Below, piece by piece: positions 1 through 11,846 of a stretch of 64,000 nt of DNA. Location of the stretch: the NCBI GenBank assembly GCA_033085395.1, contig JANQBS010000070.1, positions 115,926 through 179,925 on the forward strand, read 5' to 3'. Position numbers and translations under genes: made by a program. The notes under the pieces are model-generated. The model searched no databases. It was not told the DNA's origin and worked only from the letters and a program-made list of their open reading frames with translations. This DNA is from Xanthoparmelia taractica (Eukaryota > Ascomycota > Lecanoromycetes > Lecanorales > Parmeliaceae). The number at the start of each line of letters is the position of its first letter. Position 1 is the first letter of the stretch.

Positions 1-241
1 AGCAATACACATTGGAGGACGAGTAAAGGCTACGAAGATTACCATTGTTCATTTCTTCAATGACGTCTAGAACATCACCATTGCGTATAGAGAGTTCATT
101 CTGGCTCTGACCGACGAAGTCATGCAACGCCAGGTAGAGGTTTCGCCGGTTAGTTGAGGTTGGGACACGTGGGGTTGGGCTGCTTTCTGCATCATCGACT
201 TCGCGGCTTGATGGCTGATTAGTATTGCTGGCCATGTCCAT
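1..241 (-). CDS. SH3-domain protein, first exon (partial, runs off left edge)
   Basis: On the minus strand an ATG at 241 (a second in-frame ATG at 235) opens a frame with a polar Ser/Pro-rich leader of about 35 residues. It is followed by an SH3 signature: an ALHDF motif (usually ALYDF), then acidic and hydrophobic strands including NELSIRNGDVLDVIEE and NNG. A donor (GGTAAT) at 42-41 interrupts the frame just where the family has its Trp-Trp pair, so the rest of the SH3 fold should lie beyond the window. SH3 domains bind proline-rich peptides, often in actin and polarity complexes. An in-frame stop lies just upstream of the ATG, next to a possible acceptor, so an earlier exon cannot be excluded. 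I cannot name the protein. Confidence 0.6.
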   Translation of the reverse strand, partial: MDMASNTNQPSSREVDDAESSPTPRVPTSTNRRNLYLALHDFVGQSQNELSIRNGDVLDVIEEMNNGNLRSLYSSSNVYC

Positions 242-798
242 GACATAAGGTAGGAAAACGCGAGGAGCTATGTCGAAGATGATGGGAATCTGTTAAGAAG
301 GCAGGTTCGGTAACAAGGGGAACTCTGGAGATGCAGAACCTTCTATAGGAAAAGCTGCAGATCTGACAGAAGACGTTGCTGGAATTTGCTACAAGTTGCA
401 GTGTTGATGAATGAAATTCTTAAAGTGTGATCAAAGAAGCTCAGCCTTACGGGCCTCTCAGTTTTTCATCACTTGGTGTAAACATTCGCTTACAGCAGCG
501 TGGTTGAAGAAGACTTCCTCCCTTTCGCGCTCCTCAATCTCTTCCTTCTTCTTCCACAGACAACCAATAACGGAGAGTGATTGCGACCGTTCACAGAGAT
601 ATTAGCAGAGCACTCTAATCTTCTCCATAGCATACAGGAAATACGTCAGTAGGATCAGGTTATAGCATAGCGCTTTACCTTTTCCTCACTCAACAGCCCT
701 GGAATTGAGAGTGGTCTCAGCATAGCGATTTACCCACCACCACCATCACCATCCGTCACCATCACCACTATCATCACCACTACCAACACTGCCCCCGG
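242..798. other. Gap with a CAC/CAT-type repeat
   Basis: I see no convincing coding sequence. Positions 733-785 hold a simple repeat of CAC, CAT and CACCAT units. Confidence 0.4.
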
Positions 799-1077
799 AT
801 GGCTGAAGCTAAGGTCGTTCGTAAGCAGCTGTATAGCGGTAAGGGCACGCTGTACGTCAGGACATTGAGGACTGAGGAATGGACAAAGTTGCCTCATATC
901 GAAGGCAGCGATACGAGTTCTTTCCAGAACATCATATGGCCCGCTATCCATCCGGGCATGATATCAGCCATTCAGCGAACTGAGAAGCCTAGCATTGTTG
1001 ACGGTCATCTTGCAAGCCCGATATACATGTGGAAGGCCACGTTTAATGTTGCGGAGCCTTACGATCTCCGGCTTTAG
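799..1077 (+). CDS. Hypothetical 92-residue ORF
   Basis: An open frame from ATG at 799 encodes 92 residues without a recognised domain. Just beyond its stop, the pattern CTTTAG/GAG at 1074-1079 could be a splice acceptor. It would lead into a short frame (EYDFGHSKDGKPHRIR) ending at a TAG near 1147. The true product may therefore be longer and spliced, or this may be gene debris. There is no membrane segment or signal peptide. Confidence is low. Confidence 0.25.
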   Translation: MAEAKVVRKQLYSGKGTLYVRTLRTEEWTKLPHIEGSDTSSFQNIIWPAIHPGMISAIQRTEKPSIVDGHLASPIYMWKATFNVAEPYDLRL

Positions 1078-1381
1078 GAGTACGATTTCGGTCATTCGAA
1101 GGACGGCAAACCCCACAGAATCCGTATCGAGATACTCGTGGTCTGCTAGAGTCGGCCGATTGGTCAGGGACCAGTAAATGCAGGAGGGGTATAAGCAGAA
1201 AAGGAAATGACTGATGCTACCGAGAAATCTGAGTCAATTAAGTGCAGCGTCGCTATAGCAAAGCTCTCCGACCAATGGACTTCTTGGGACTGGGAAATTA
1301 AGCTAACCTTCACTCGATCAACGAATATCAGCGAAAGGCTGGGAAAAACAAGCCTCAACATCGAACAGAGCCCGTTCCAGT

Positions 1382-1949
1382 GATGTGTTTATGGACTTGG
1401 AACGCGCCTTTGGCCTTCTTATGTGGAGTTGAGTGGTAAGCTCGGAATCGGGGAACTCTCACGCTCGCAGCGCAGGAGTTAGAGAAGATCGTCTCGAATC
1501 TCGGTACCCCCTACGCGGAGTTCGAAAAGAAAGACCGATGGCTGGATTTCGATCAAGACGTAAGTTTCTAATCTTGAGATCGGGAGCAACAACTCATCCT
1601 TCTGCAAGAAAACCTCAACATTCAAGGTTCTTCGGTGTCGGTTTCGGAAGACGAATCGCTGAAACGCGCAGCCCGTGCAGGCACACCTGTGGCCGATCTA
1701 TCAAATCCGAAGCCATGGGTGGAAGGTGCCGATATCTCTTTATCATTGAGGGAGGGGAAGAGAGGAGGGCGACGAAGGACGCGTAGGAGTGTTAGGCCTC
1801 AGAAGGAGATGGAGTTGGCAAGTGAACCGCAGTTGGAAAAGGAGTCAGCCATGGCTGAATTTGATATTGGCCTTTCGCGGAAGGAAGAAAGGTGGTGGAG
1901 GATAGAGCCGAGGATTGGCAGAGCGGAGAAGGCAGAGGAGAATCTGTAG
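1382..1949 (+). CDS. Hypothetical protein, probably multi-exon, incompletely resolved
   Basis: Several open stretches on the plus strand look coding but need splicing. One is near 1385-1430 (DVFMDLERAFGLLMW). One is at 1476-1559 (ELEKIVSNLGTPYAEFEKKD). A third runs from about 1584 to the stop at 1949, with a Gln-rich coiled-coil-like start followed by a charged basic tail. The first two join well through a 46-bp intron ending near 1475. The second and third share a frame but are separated by an in-frame TAA after a consensus donor (GTAAGT at 1560); only a 27-bp intron would fit, which is too short. This may be a decayed gene or an error in my model. No family recognised. Confidence 0.25.
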
Positions 1950-2239
1950 CGTCTTTCTTTCGTACTACATACCAGCACTTCATTGTCTTGTCAAAACTGT
2001 AAGCTGAAATGTATCTAGGAGGGGTGGGTCGTCTTCTCGGGAGCTTACGTACTCGTACCTTATTCTAGTCAAGATGCATCTTCAGCAACGTGATCGCGAT
2101 TTCCCTATGTGTTATCACTTGAATCAACGCCCATGATAAATTCCCTTGAAGATTGCATTCCCGCAATGAAAAGATTGTACATTATACTGTCACCACTGTT
2201 CCGAGGGTGAGAACAAATCAACTGCAGCGCATCAATAGA

Positions 2240-4731
2240 ATGATGACCGAGTACAAGCTCTCAGCGTCCCTTGAGGAACACGAAGACGACGTGAGTCCGG
2301 GTATCGTTCTTGTGCATCATGTCCTAGAACCACAAGAATTAATCATATCTAGGTCCGCGGTGTCATCTACCCTCATCCATCATTGGTCCTCTCCGCCTCA
2401 AGAGATGCTACTGTCCGTGTGTGGAAATTGCTGTCCCACAACCCTCCCAAATATGACTGTTCAATTTCTTTGCATGGCTCAGCCTTCATCAACGCTATCA
2501 CCTACCTCCCACCAACTTCAGAGTATCCTGACGGCCTGGTAATATCTGGAGGCAAGGATACGATAATAGAGGTTCGGCAACCCGGCAAGCCACCAGAAGA
2601 CAATGCCGAGGCTCTACTCCTAGGACACAGCCATAATGTTTGTGCACTGGACGCTTGCCCGGATGGAGGCTTTGTGGTCAGTGGCAGCTGGGATGGTTCG
2701 GCGAGGTTGTGGAGGATAGGGAAATGGGAGTGTGAGGCCCTTCTCGAGGGACACGGAGGCAGCGTGTGGTGTGTCCTGGCTTATAATTCGGACACGATAA
2801 TCACAGGTGAGTATGAAACGATGGAGCTCGACTCAGAGGCTATGGGCTGACTGGCTTTACGGATAGGGTGTGCGGACAAGCTCATTAGGATATTCGACGC
2901 CAGAGGCAAGTTCTCACATACTATCGAAGGAAGCACGGATGTTGTCAGAGCTCTGTGCCGGGTCCAATTGGATCATCCATCTGGCGCAGACTTTGCATCA
3001 GCCGGGAATGACGGTGTCATCCGACTGTGGAAGCTCGATGGGCGACAAGTTGGGGAACTCATCGGTCATGAGAACTTCATATATTCCCTGGTCAGCTTAC
3101 CAACCGGCGAGCTTGTGAGCTCAGGCGAAGATCGAACAGTACGGATATGGAGAGGAGGTCAGTGCATACAGACAATCACTCATCCAGCAATATCAGTCTG
3201 GGGTGTGGCAGCTTGCTCGGATAATGGCGACATTGTCAGTGGAGCCAGTGATCGGAAAGTACGGATCTTCAGCAGAGACAGCAGTCGACAAGCCGAGCCA
3301 GACGCAATCCAAGGCTTCGAGGACTCCGTCAAATCGTCGTCAATTCCTCAACAACAAGTCGGCGATGTTAATAAAGAGAAGCTGCACGGTCCAGATTTTC
3401 TGCAGCAGAAGTCAGGGACCAAAGAAGGCCAGGTGGTTATGATCCGAGAGCCAGATGGCAGCGTTAGTGCTCACCAATGGTCCCAAGGATCACAGTCGTG
3501 GTTGAATGTGGGTACGGTAGTGGACGCTGTTGGTAGCAGTGGGAAGAAGACTAGCTACGCAGGTAAAGACTACGACTTTGTCTTCGACGTTGACATTGAA
3601 GACGGCAAGCCGCCATTAAAATTACCCTACAACCTTTCACAGAATCCGTACGAGGCTGCAACGACATTCATAGCGGATAACGAGTTACCGGTAACCTACT
3701 TGGAACAGGTCGCCAATTTCATCGTTACCAACACACAAGGAGCTACAATCGGGCAAGCCTCTCAAGAGTTATCTGGTGCGGATCCGTGGGGTAGCGGTGC
3801 GTATCGGCCTGGCCAGACCGCACCAACCCCTTCTCCATCACAACCTTTGGCCTCGCGTCCTAAAATCCTTCCCCAAACAACTTATCTCTCCATCAAGACT
3901 GCAAATCTCCGTACCGTTCGCAAGAAAATCGAAGAGCTCAATCAGCAGCTAATCCAGGAAGGCTCTAAAGATATTTCTCTAGACAAGGAGCTCCTCGCCG
4001 ATCTTGTAGCAATGATAACGCCACTGGAGCAGAGTCTTTCCAGCGTTCCATCAGCGGACCCTGCCCTTACGACCGGCATACTACCCGTATTTTACATCCT
4101 CTCAAGCTGGCCCCCATCTCACCGTCTTCCAGCGCTGGATCTTCTTCGTCTACTCGCCGCTGCTACACCAGCATTAGCAGAGTATCGCACCTCATCCTCG
4201 ACTAATGTGATCGATATTCTCGCTATTACCGGCTTTGACGACAAAGATCGAGAAAATAACATTATGCTATCGGTGCGCGCCTTTGGCAACCTGTTCGACA
4301 CAGCATCTGGCCGCAACCTCGCAGACAATGAATACGACAAGATTCACGAACTCGTTCAAGGTTCTTCGCTGGTCTCTACCAATCGCAATCTCACCATAGC
4401 GATTGCAACCCTCTATCTCAATTACGCAGTCCTTCTCACTTCATCGTCTCACTCTTCTCTTCCGTCATCAATTGATCGTGGACTAATGCTCGTTGACGAC
4501 CTCACATCTCTCATCAGCACTGTTAAGGACTCTGAGGCCGCCTACCGTGGTCTTGTGGCGACCGGCACATTACTAGGTCTGGGGGAGGAGGTGCTTGAAG
4601 CGGCGAAAGAAATCTACGATCTCGTTGGTGCATTAAGCAAGGTGGAGTTTGCGGTCAAGGAACCGAGGATTAAAGTAGTCGTGGGGGAGATCAGGGGAAT
4701 ATTGAAGGCTTTGGAAAACAGGACGGTATAG
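2240..4731 (+). CDS. Doa1/Ufd3/PLAA-type ubiquitin-binding Cdc48 cofactor
   Basis: Exons 2240-2290, 2353-2806 and 2867-4731 join into 789 residues. The N-terminal third is a WD40 propeller (repeats such as SASRDATVRVWK, SGSWDGSARLWR, SSGEDRTVRIWR). A PFU domain follows at about residues 359-465 (GQVVMIREPDGS...HQW). The C-terminal ~270 residues are a helical PUL domain, which in this family binds the Cdc48/p97 tail. Doa1/Ufd3 binds ubiquitin and Cdc48 and acts in ubiquitin recycling, vacuolar sorting and ribophagy. All three domains are present in family order and near family length. The start was chosen because frame and splice donor (GTGAGT) give a clean first WD40 strand; ATG codons at 2240 and 2243 are equally possible. 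Confidence 0.93.
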
Positions 4732-5097
4732 ACAGTTCAAGCTGCCTTCTACGATTGTTACAGTATAGACCAGCATTGAAGGTTGCATTCTAGGCTTCGA
4801 CATATGCAGAGAAGGAAGATACCTTGCCTTAGACATTGCTACAATCACATATCAAGTTATCGAACGTGAACATATTTCATGACATAGTCTATGCTTGACA
4901 TACCAGTATAGAATTCGCTACTCTGGGAAGATATCTCCCGGATAAAGGCATTGTTGCTCCTGCAAGTGACACCTTCACTCTCCATGCTCAGATAGGACGT
5001 CCGCTCCAGGGTCCAATAATCAAAAGGCCTGGATTGGCTGGCCGCAAATGCCACTTCCTCAAGTAGCAGTTTTCGCTATGCTCATGAAACAATTCAT
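4732..5097. other. Convergent intergenic gap
   Basis: Only 3' flanks of the doa1-like and DUF7918-like genes; I see no further gene. Confidence 0.6.
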
Positions 5098-7212
5098 TTA
5101 AGCCACTCCACCAGTACCATGGGCATCTTGACCACCGTCTGCTACCAAGGTTTGTTTTGCTGTCCGCGATTTCTTGCCTCGATGTGCACGCTCTTCTTCC
5201 GTCAGAGGCAGTTTCAGAGTCTTTTGCTCCCGTCTGCCATCTGAATGAGCAGTAGGGGCCCCTTGGCAGGCCATATTGTCATCCTCTGCATCCTCAGCAT
5301 CGTCACGTTGACGCTTGCGAATCCTCACGTCCCTGAATTGAGACTGCAGGCTATCGTAGCCCTCGTCTTCAGGACCAACAGTGTAACTGAGCTCGTCATC
5401 ATCAGCATGGGTTTCGAGGTCTGATTCTGTTATGTGCTCGTCGTCAGTGTTCTCCTCCCGATCGCTCGGGTAACAATCCCTCGCAATTGGGCGATAGCGG
5501 TTCCTGTCAGTGATGTCGGTCACTTGCTCAGTTGTGAACCGGGTCAACGACGGAGCGGATGAAGAGGTTTCTGCAGTGATGAAAGTGGGAGTGTCTAAAC
5601 TGGATGTCTGGCGGGCACGTCCTTGATCTTGTAGCTTGTATTCGGGATCTGGAGCCAGTAGATTTCCGGCTAATAGCGGCGCCTCGGCGCTGGTCTTAAG
5701 GGGAAAAGCATCAAGATGGGAACTCTCAACCGATTTGTTAGCCACAATTGGTAATGGAGCGGCCGGATACTTTAGCGATATCTTGGTCTCGCAAGCCTCG
5801 TCCCCTACAGACGGCGACATTGCTGGTATGTCACGGTACTCAGAACCAAAGTCACATTTGTGACTGCCACCGGGCCTAAACCCTCTCTTTTCTATCTTTG
5901 CTTCATACGAATCATGGTCACACCACATTTTCTTCGTCTTTTTCTCCAGAGGTAGGGAGATACTCAGGGGTGTCAAATCAGCCATCCGAGTGTTCAAAAG
6001 TCTTATTGTCCTAGCTGTTGTTATGGTTGGTAGGGACACAAAGCCCGGAAAATGGAACTTTTGCAGCTGTTCTGATAACTGATCAGTCAGGCTCATGGTA
6101 GAAGGTCTTGTGCTACAAGAGAGACAAGTACCTCGACTTCTATAGAAGAACTGGAAGGTGGCGTAAGGTCCTTCATTCGGCTGATAGGGCCCTACATAGA
6201 ATTTTCGGAGTCAGAATTGCATTGCATCTTCACGGCAAGAACCGGGGAGAGAAGTGACAGCTTAAAAGTGTACGCACAGTGCTCTACTACCCGTAATGGC
6301 TCGGATTTAAGAGTCTTTTTGTGAATGAATCTAAGGTTGAAAATGTTAGCACAGCGCGCATAGACTGAGGCGATGGTCTAGGAATTACCCAGTCGCATGA
6401 GTGATATCCCGAGGAGCTCGTTCCATATCAATGTCCTCCTCCTGGCCTTCTTGATGGTGTGGGCGGAAATGCGCTTCCAATCGCTTTTCTCCGAGAACTA
6501 CTCTATGGAGCTCAACCACAATTTGACCAACTTGACTCTCTTTCCCCGTCTTCCCTCGAGCATCGATTTCCGAGGATTTCATTGCTTCGATGAGAGCATC
6601 GTCATCCTCGTTCTCTATGTTGGCCTGAGTGCCGGCAATGATTAATTTGTCAAAGACTGTTTCGATGGCTTTTTCCTTGAACACCCAAGCATGTTCGGTC
6701 ATTCTTCCATCAACTGACTGTACCCAACGGTGCTTGAATGCAACCTTGCCATCCGGAGAATTGAAATCCTTATCGGCAGGATCGGTGTAGACGATGATCT
6801 TACGCTCTGGTATCCTTCGTCCATCAAGATATAAGACACCTAGAAATGCAAAATCCGGTGGGGGGTGACTCTGCGGCACTGTACATGATCGGACTGGAGA
6901 AGGAAGCGTATCTTTGCTCTTTTTTATATGATCCTGCTCAGTAGAATGGTCCTCTGAGATGGCCGCGAGACGTGTGGTTTTCATTCTGGAGGAACAAGCC
7001 TTGCCTCCCGAGGCGTCCGATGGAGGAATGTGTTCTATGAATGGGATGTCTGGCTGCAAGGATATCTGAAAGGCGACGTCCGTCGTCGACTGAACGTATG
7101 TAGAGACTTTGCTGCCCTTGGTCTGCAGTCGTAGATATCGAGTCCCCCATTCCTGAAGATTTTCGCCATGAGAGTCAGTTATGTGGGCAGTGATGCCCCG
7201 AAGATGAGGCAT
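5098..7212 (-). CDS. DUF7918-like fungal protein, four exons
   Basis: Exons 7212-6389, 6330-6278, 6191-6132 and 6071-5098 give 636 residues. The N-terminal ~320 residues show the pattern I associate with the fungal DUF7918 family. It opens with a beta-rich segment, then FAFLGVLYLDGRRIPE and FKHRWVQSVDG...EHAWVFKE, and ends with the signature PYATFQFFYRSREQLQ. That signature appears only when two tiny exons (53 and 60 bp) are included. The C-terminal half is acidic, low-complexity and nuclear-looking (Asp/Glu runs and the basic stretch RIRKRQR). Function is unknown. The introns have good donors (GTGCGT, GTACTT) and branch-like CTAAC/CTGAC. Without splicing this would be miscalled as two genes. 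Confidence 0.75.
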
Positions 7213-7607
7213 TTATCTGATTCTTCACCACGATGGCTAGTAGCAATGATTACAGGTTTAGCTCTTGCGAATCATCCAAAGGAAAGCAACTTGTGGGTAA
7301 CGGTTGTCATGTCCATCTGTTGCCGGTCGTGTTGTTGTTGTTCGATTAAGGACTGACAATCACCGTGAAGTGTTGACGACGCGGCACTTGCGCCTCGGCG
7401 CTGAATGTGCGAAATCAATAGCACATTGGGTGAATTAGTCGTGCATGATTACAGTGGTACGACTCCAAGAAAAGACCTTTCGCTTGTTTCTTGCAAGGAA
7501 CAGATCATACTTCCCTTTCTATGCGAGATAAAATTCTGGGTATCTTGCAAACACATATAGTATTCTCCTCAACTCCTCCGTAATGACCTGAGATTATACC
7601 ACGATCC
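7213..7607. other. Gap between spt8 3' end and DUF7918-like gene
   Basis: This is the promoter side of the DUF7918-like gene and the 3' flank of spt8. A CTG/TTG-rich run lies at about 7320-7343. No gene seen. Confidence 0.5.
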
Positions 7608-9829
7608 CTACTTTGGTACGCCAATCTCATACCCCAGCAATACCTCCGTAGAAGAGCCTTCCCAGCCCCGATTCCCAGCTGTCGATACCAAGTATCTACA
7701 CGTCGGGTCCATATAAAGATGGGATACAACGCCAGTTCGATGGCCGGGAACAATGAGAAAGGGGACGGTGGCATGCTTAAAGATTTGTTGTTGCTGCAGG
7801 TCATACAGCCGGAGAATGTCATAGGAAGCACTGCCGCCAATTAGTCTTGTTTATGAAAAATCGACCGACACTGACCAAATTAGATGGCGTCCGTTCGGCA
7901 TAGCTCGAACGGCGCTGACCGGACCGCTGTTGTTGGGCAGCTTGAAGCTTCTCTCGGCACCTCGCAAGCCCTTGTGTAAGCTATACTCATCAACGGTGCC
8001 GTTTCGCCTTCCGGCATAAATGAAGTTTCCGTCCGGTGACCAGCAAGCATTCATGCACCATGGAGGCACGTTTTGAGGAGTAATCTTCGCTATGGGTGTG
8101 TTTCGGCGCTTGTCCCATATGCGAAGACTTCCGTCAAACGAAGCAGCAAGAAAAGTCGAGTCACTCGATGACGAAGCCTCTTGGAAGTTGGCCAACGCGG
8201 TTTCGCCGCTTTCACCATTGGGAAGCAGCTCGCTCGAGTGGGGCAATCCGACTTTTACTGTCTCAGCTAGATCAGAAGCGTCTTGGTTAACGGTGTGGTC
8301 TGTTGCAATTCGTGTCGCTGGCGAGGCTGGCACTTGAGCGTTTTGATTGACCGGCACAGTAATGGGAGACTGGCTAGCATCCTTCATATTGATATCTCCC
8401 TCCAAGTCTTTCATCGCCTTTTCTTGCTCCTGGTCATGCTCGTGATCTCGAATCCCATTCGCAATAGCCCGTGAGAATTCGTCGTCGTCGTCGTCAACAA
8501 AATTGCCCCCCGATGGAGCACCCTGTGCTTCGTTGTCGTTGTCTCCAAATAGTGAATCACCATCGTTCCCGCCGAAAAGTGAGTCGGCAGGTGAGCCTAC
8601 GTTCCCATTCACATCAACCTCGTGCTGAGCGTCGTGGTCAATATCATTAACAGTGCCGTTGATCCGGGGCTTGTCAGTGCTGTCTGTAGAGAAGGTACCA
8701 TTGAATTCTTCCATATCCCCCGAAGCTTCTGGAACAGGCAAGCTAGACAATGGCCGGGTTTCTAATGCTGATATCTGGCCGCCACTACCCTCGAAATTGC
8801 GGACGACTTTTCCCGTATTCAGATCCCAGTCAATGACGTTTTTATCCCAGCTTCCCGAGAGCACGGACTTCTCGTCTGGAGCAAGGTTAAGAACAGAAAC
8901 AGCAGAAGTGTGTCCTCGGAGGCACGTTATCTGCTTTCCTTCATCATGCCTGACAGATTGTAGATTAATGCCGCCAGATTCGAGTCCGGACAAGAGCCAT
9001 AAACCTTCGCGCTGTACAGCAAGGGAGTAGACTGATGAGATGGAGGAGGTTTCCTCGGATGACTTCCCTGTCGCCAATTCAATGTAAGTTGCAGTATCTC
9101 CAACGGAGTGATCAAATATCTACCAGCAGGCTCTTCAGTATTGTCCCAATAACTCATCAGAACTCCAGCCTTTGTCACACTGTCAACAAAAGGATGCCGT
9201 TGAGCTACAGTTAGCATGGACTTGCCATTGGCAGTTTCTAACCAATTATACTTTCTTATATACCCATCAGCGCCCCCAGTGAAGACCCAACGCAGGTCTG
9301 GAGTCGCAGTAATCGAGTTGATGGATGTGCTGTGTGGCGCTGCAATAGTGGGGACTATATCGTACACGGAAGCAGTCAATGCCTCTGGACGGACTTTAGG
9401 CAGTTCGAAGCTTAGACCATTGGAAGTGGCTGAATCCTGAGTAGGCGAAGGGGACGTAAGTAGCACCGAAGGCTTCGGGTTGGATGTAGGTGCAGCAGAA
9501 GTAAGCCCATCGACGCCAGTTTGACCCTGCAAAGACTCTGATGTATTGCTTGTGGATGAGGTTTGGGAGGCATGAACACGCTTCGTTTGCCCTTGATTAG
9601 GGCCATCTCCGAAAGGATACTGCGAATCATCTTGATCAGGCTCATCATCCTCGTCCTCGTTGTCCTCTTCATTCTCGCCTTCACCGTCCGCATCAGCTTC
9701 TGGCGCCCCATTGCCATCCATATCTTCGTCATCTCGATCTTCCACGGTCCCCTCCTGATCATTGTCCGAGCTTCCGTCGCGAGAGCCTCCACTTTCCCGG
9801 TCATCATATTCACCGCCAAAAGGATCCAT
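7608..9829 (-). CDS. spt8: SAGA complex subunit Spt8 (WD40)
   Basis: Exons 9829-9124, 9067-7876 and 7830-7608 give 706 residues. The N-terminus is very acidic (MDPFGGEYDD followed by long Asp/Glu runs). A WD40 domain follows, with the diagnostic Spt8 stretch ASVYDIVPTIAAPHSTSINS and TGGADGYIRKYNW. A long acidic insertion (roughly residues 350-480) interrupts the propeller, and the domain closes with CASYDILRLYDL and FLIVPGHRTGVVSHLYMD. Spt8 is the SAGA subunit that contacts TBP and helps deliver it to promoters. Length and domain order fit filamentous-fungal Spt8. I use the ATG at 9829 because the upstream in-frame extension to 9934 looks like leader sequence. Confidence 0.93.
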
Positions 9830-10545
9830 TCTTGCTTTGCAAGCTCCCACCCACCACGATCGGCAGAAAGTCGACCTTGCGAAGAAGTCGCTTCTCAACG
9901 TATATAGACTCTTCCATTCATAGTCCTCGACCAATCAAGTCCCTTCGCTTTTCCGTCTTGACAAATACGAACCCAGGATCCTGCTTCTGGACATTGATGT
10001 TCGTTCCGAACCTGTCAGCCACCATCCAATGCTGGCCATTCGGTATAGGGGGAAAAAGAAGGAATCAAGGTCGACATGCTTCCAGATGCTCCAGCTTAGG
10101 GTTAGGGTTGAGATATACCTTGTTCCGAGGCATTTGGCGTTCATGTTTCTCATCCACTTTGCTCTCCCTCAATTCAACTCTCAATCTTCAACTCTCAACT
10201 CCCACCCCTCAGATCTCTATTGCCGTACCTTTACTGTCTCTTTCGCTTGGCCAAGTATCTCAACGTCTACTTTCTCCCCCGTAGTTTGGATAGGCGCAGC
10301 TCAGACATCATTTACGACTTTACGACATCTTATGAAGTGAATAACAAGTACCAGCTGCTCTCGAACAAAGAACTATCGACCTTCGTTTGCCAAACATTTC
10401 ACTTGAGCTCAGAGTCACCCACCATATTCTAGTGCTCACACTTTCCTCTCTTTCCTTCAAGTCTTGAATCACAGCTGCCAGTGATCCCCCCTCTACACTT
10501 TCGTTTCCGCCTCTTATTTACCCCTGCACTACCTGGACGTCTACC
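9830..10545. promoter_or_regulatory. Divergent promoter region between spt8 and STRAP-like gene
   Basis: This 716-bp gap separates two divergent WD40 genes. The strap side is pyrimidine-rich (CT tracts at 10140-10210 and 10440-10530), as is common for fungal core promoters. It also contains two telomere-type repeats (see 10096-10109). No gene seen. Confidence 0.5.
10096..10109 (+). promoter_or_regulatory. Telomere-repeat-like (telobox) motif
   Basis: TTAGGGTTAGGGTT is two copies of the fungal telomere repeat in a divergent promoter, 267 bp from the spt8 ATG and about 440 bp from the strap-like ATG. Such teloboxes bind Myb-type factors such as Tbf1/Teb1 in other fungi. Function here is inferred. 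Confidence 0.45.
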
Positions 10546-11846
10546 ATGGGTGAGCCCTCATTGTCTTCTACGCCTGCTTCTATGGCACCTGCTCCCCAGC
10601 AAAGTACAAACCCCTGGATTTGACTACCAGACTTCCAACGCGTAGCATCACAAGCTGACGGTCCTGTCAGAATCAGCCAAAGCAGTGCCCCTGACCTGCC
10701 ATGGACACTCTCGCCCGGTCACGCACCTGAGCTTCTCTGACGTTGTAGAGCATGATCAGTACTACCTCATTTCCGCTTGCAAAGGTCGGTCGAGGTTCGA
10801 GTCTATGATCCGAGGTAGTTTACTGAAGCATCGCAGATAACAATCCTATGCTTCGGGATGGAGTGACTGGAGATTGGTGTGCTACGTTGATCAGCCTAGA
10901 CACCGGCGCTGCTGATAGTGCATAGGATCGGCACCTTCATCGGTCACAAAGGAGCATGTTGGCAAGCCCGTCTCTCTTCTGACGCTACACTCGCAGCAAC
11001 TGCTTCTGCAGATTTCTCTGCGTAAGCCTCTTCAGTCGTTTGATTTTATGAGCCTTAGGCAAGCTAACGCCACTCTCCTACAGCAAAGTGTGGGACACTC
11101 ACACTGGCGAATGCCTTCACACCCTTCAACATGCCCACATCGTCCGCGCCGTTGCCTTCCCCTCCCAGCCTCGTCCGCAAATCTTGGCCACTGGCGGTTT
11201 CGAAAAGAAACTCATGATCTTCGATCTATCGCAGTCGGGTATTTCTCCCAACAGCAACTCTTCCTCCCCAACCAGCCCAACATTCGGTGTGAACGGTCAT
11301 GCTTCACACCCGCCAGGTTACGAAATTGGGCCTGGTGTCCACAAGAGCACGATCAGATCAATAGTTTGGGGCGGTGATCTCAATATCCTAATCACCGCCT
11401 GCGAAGATAAGAACATCCGATGGTTCGATGTCCGTACGCGCTCGCCCATCGCCACCTACGCCGTTGAGGGAATGATCGGTTCCTGTGAACTCAACCCTGC
11501 CAAGTCCACACTCTCTGTCGCGGCAGGTAAATCTGCATACTTCTTCTCTGGCACCTCTCCTGGTCAGCTACTCAAACGCGTCATGTTTCCTAAGGAAGTG
11601 GCATCAGTGGCAGTGCATGAAGGAGAGCGAAAATACGTGACAGGTGGGAACCAAGATACATGGGTGAAGGTATGGGACATGGACGGAGACGGGCAAGGCG
11701 ATGCCTTGGACGTGTGGAAGGGGCACCATGGACCAATCTGGAGTCTGGGTTTCAGCCCCGACGGCAAGCTTTGCGCGAGTGGAAGCGAGGATGGGACGGT
11801 CAAGTTGTGGAAGTTTTGTGAAGGTGGTTACGGACTCTGGAAGTGA
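10546..11846 (+). CDS. STRAP-like WD40 protein (serine-threonine kinase receptor-associated protein family)
   Basis: Five exons (10546-10549, 10671-10784, 10837-10876, 10926-11021, 11084-11846) encode 338 residues. The first exon holds only the start codon plus one base, followed by a GTGAGC donor. The protein is almost entirely WD40 repeats: LTCHGHSRPVTHLSFS, GTFIGHKGACWQARLSSD, KVWDTHTGECLHTLQHAH, and a last repeat KLCASGSEDGTVKLWKF. The conserved segment QILATGGFEKKLMIFDL is typical of STRAP/unrip orthologues, which in animals work in SMN-complex and mRNA biology. Length matches the family (about 330-350). The fungal role is not well defined; eIF3i is a less likely alternative because the STRAP-type N-terminus fits better. 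Confidence 0.85.

Noticed and set aside
9412..9819. Additional ORFs on both strands over the acidic spt8 N-terminus
   Set aside because: They mirror the Asp/Glu-codon runs of spt8 and have no domain or promoter support.
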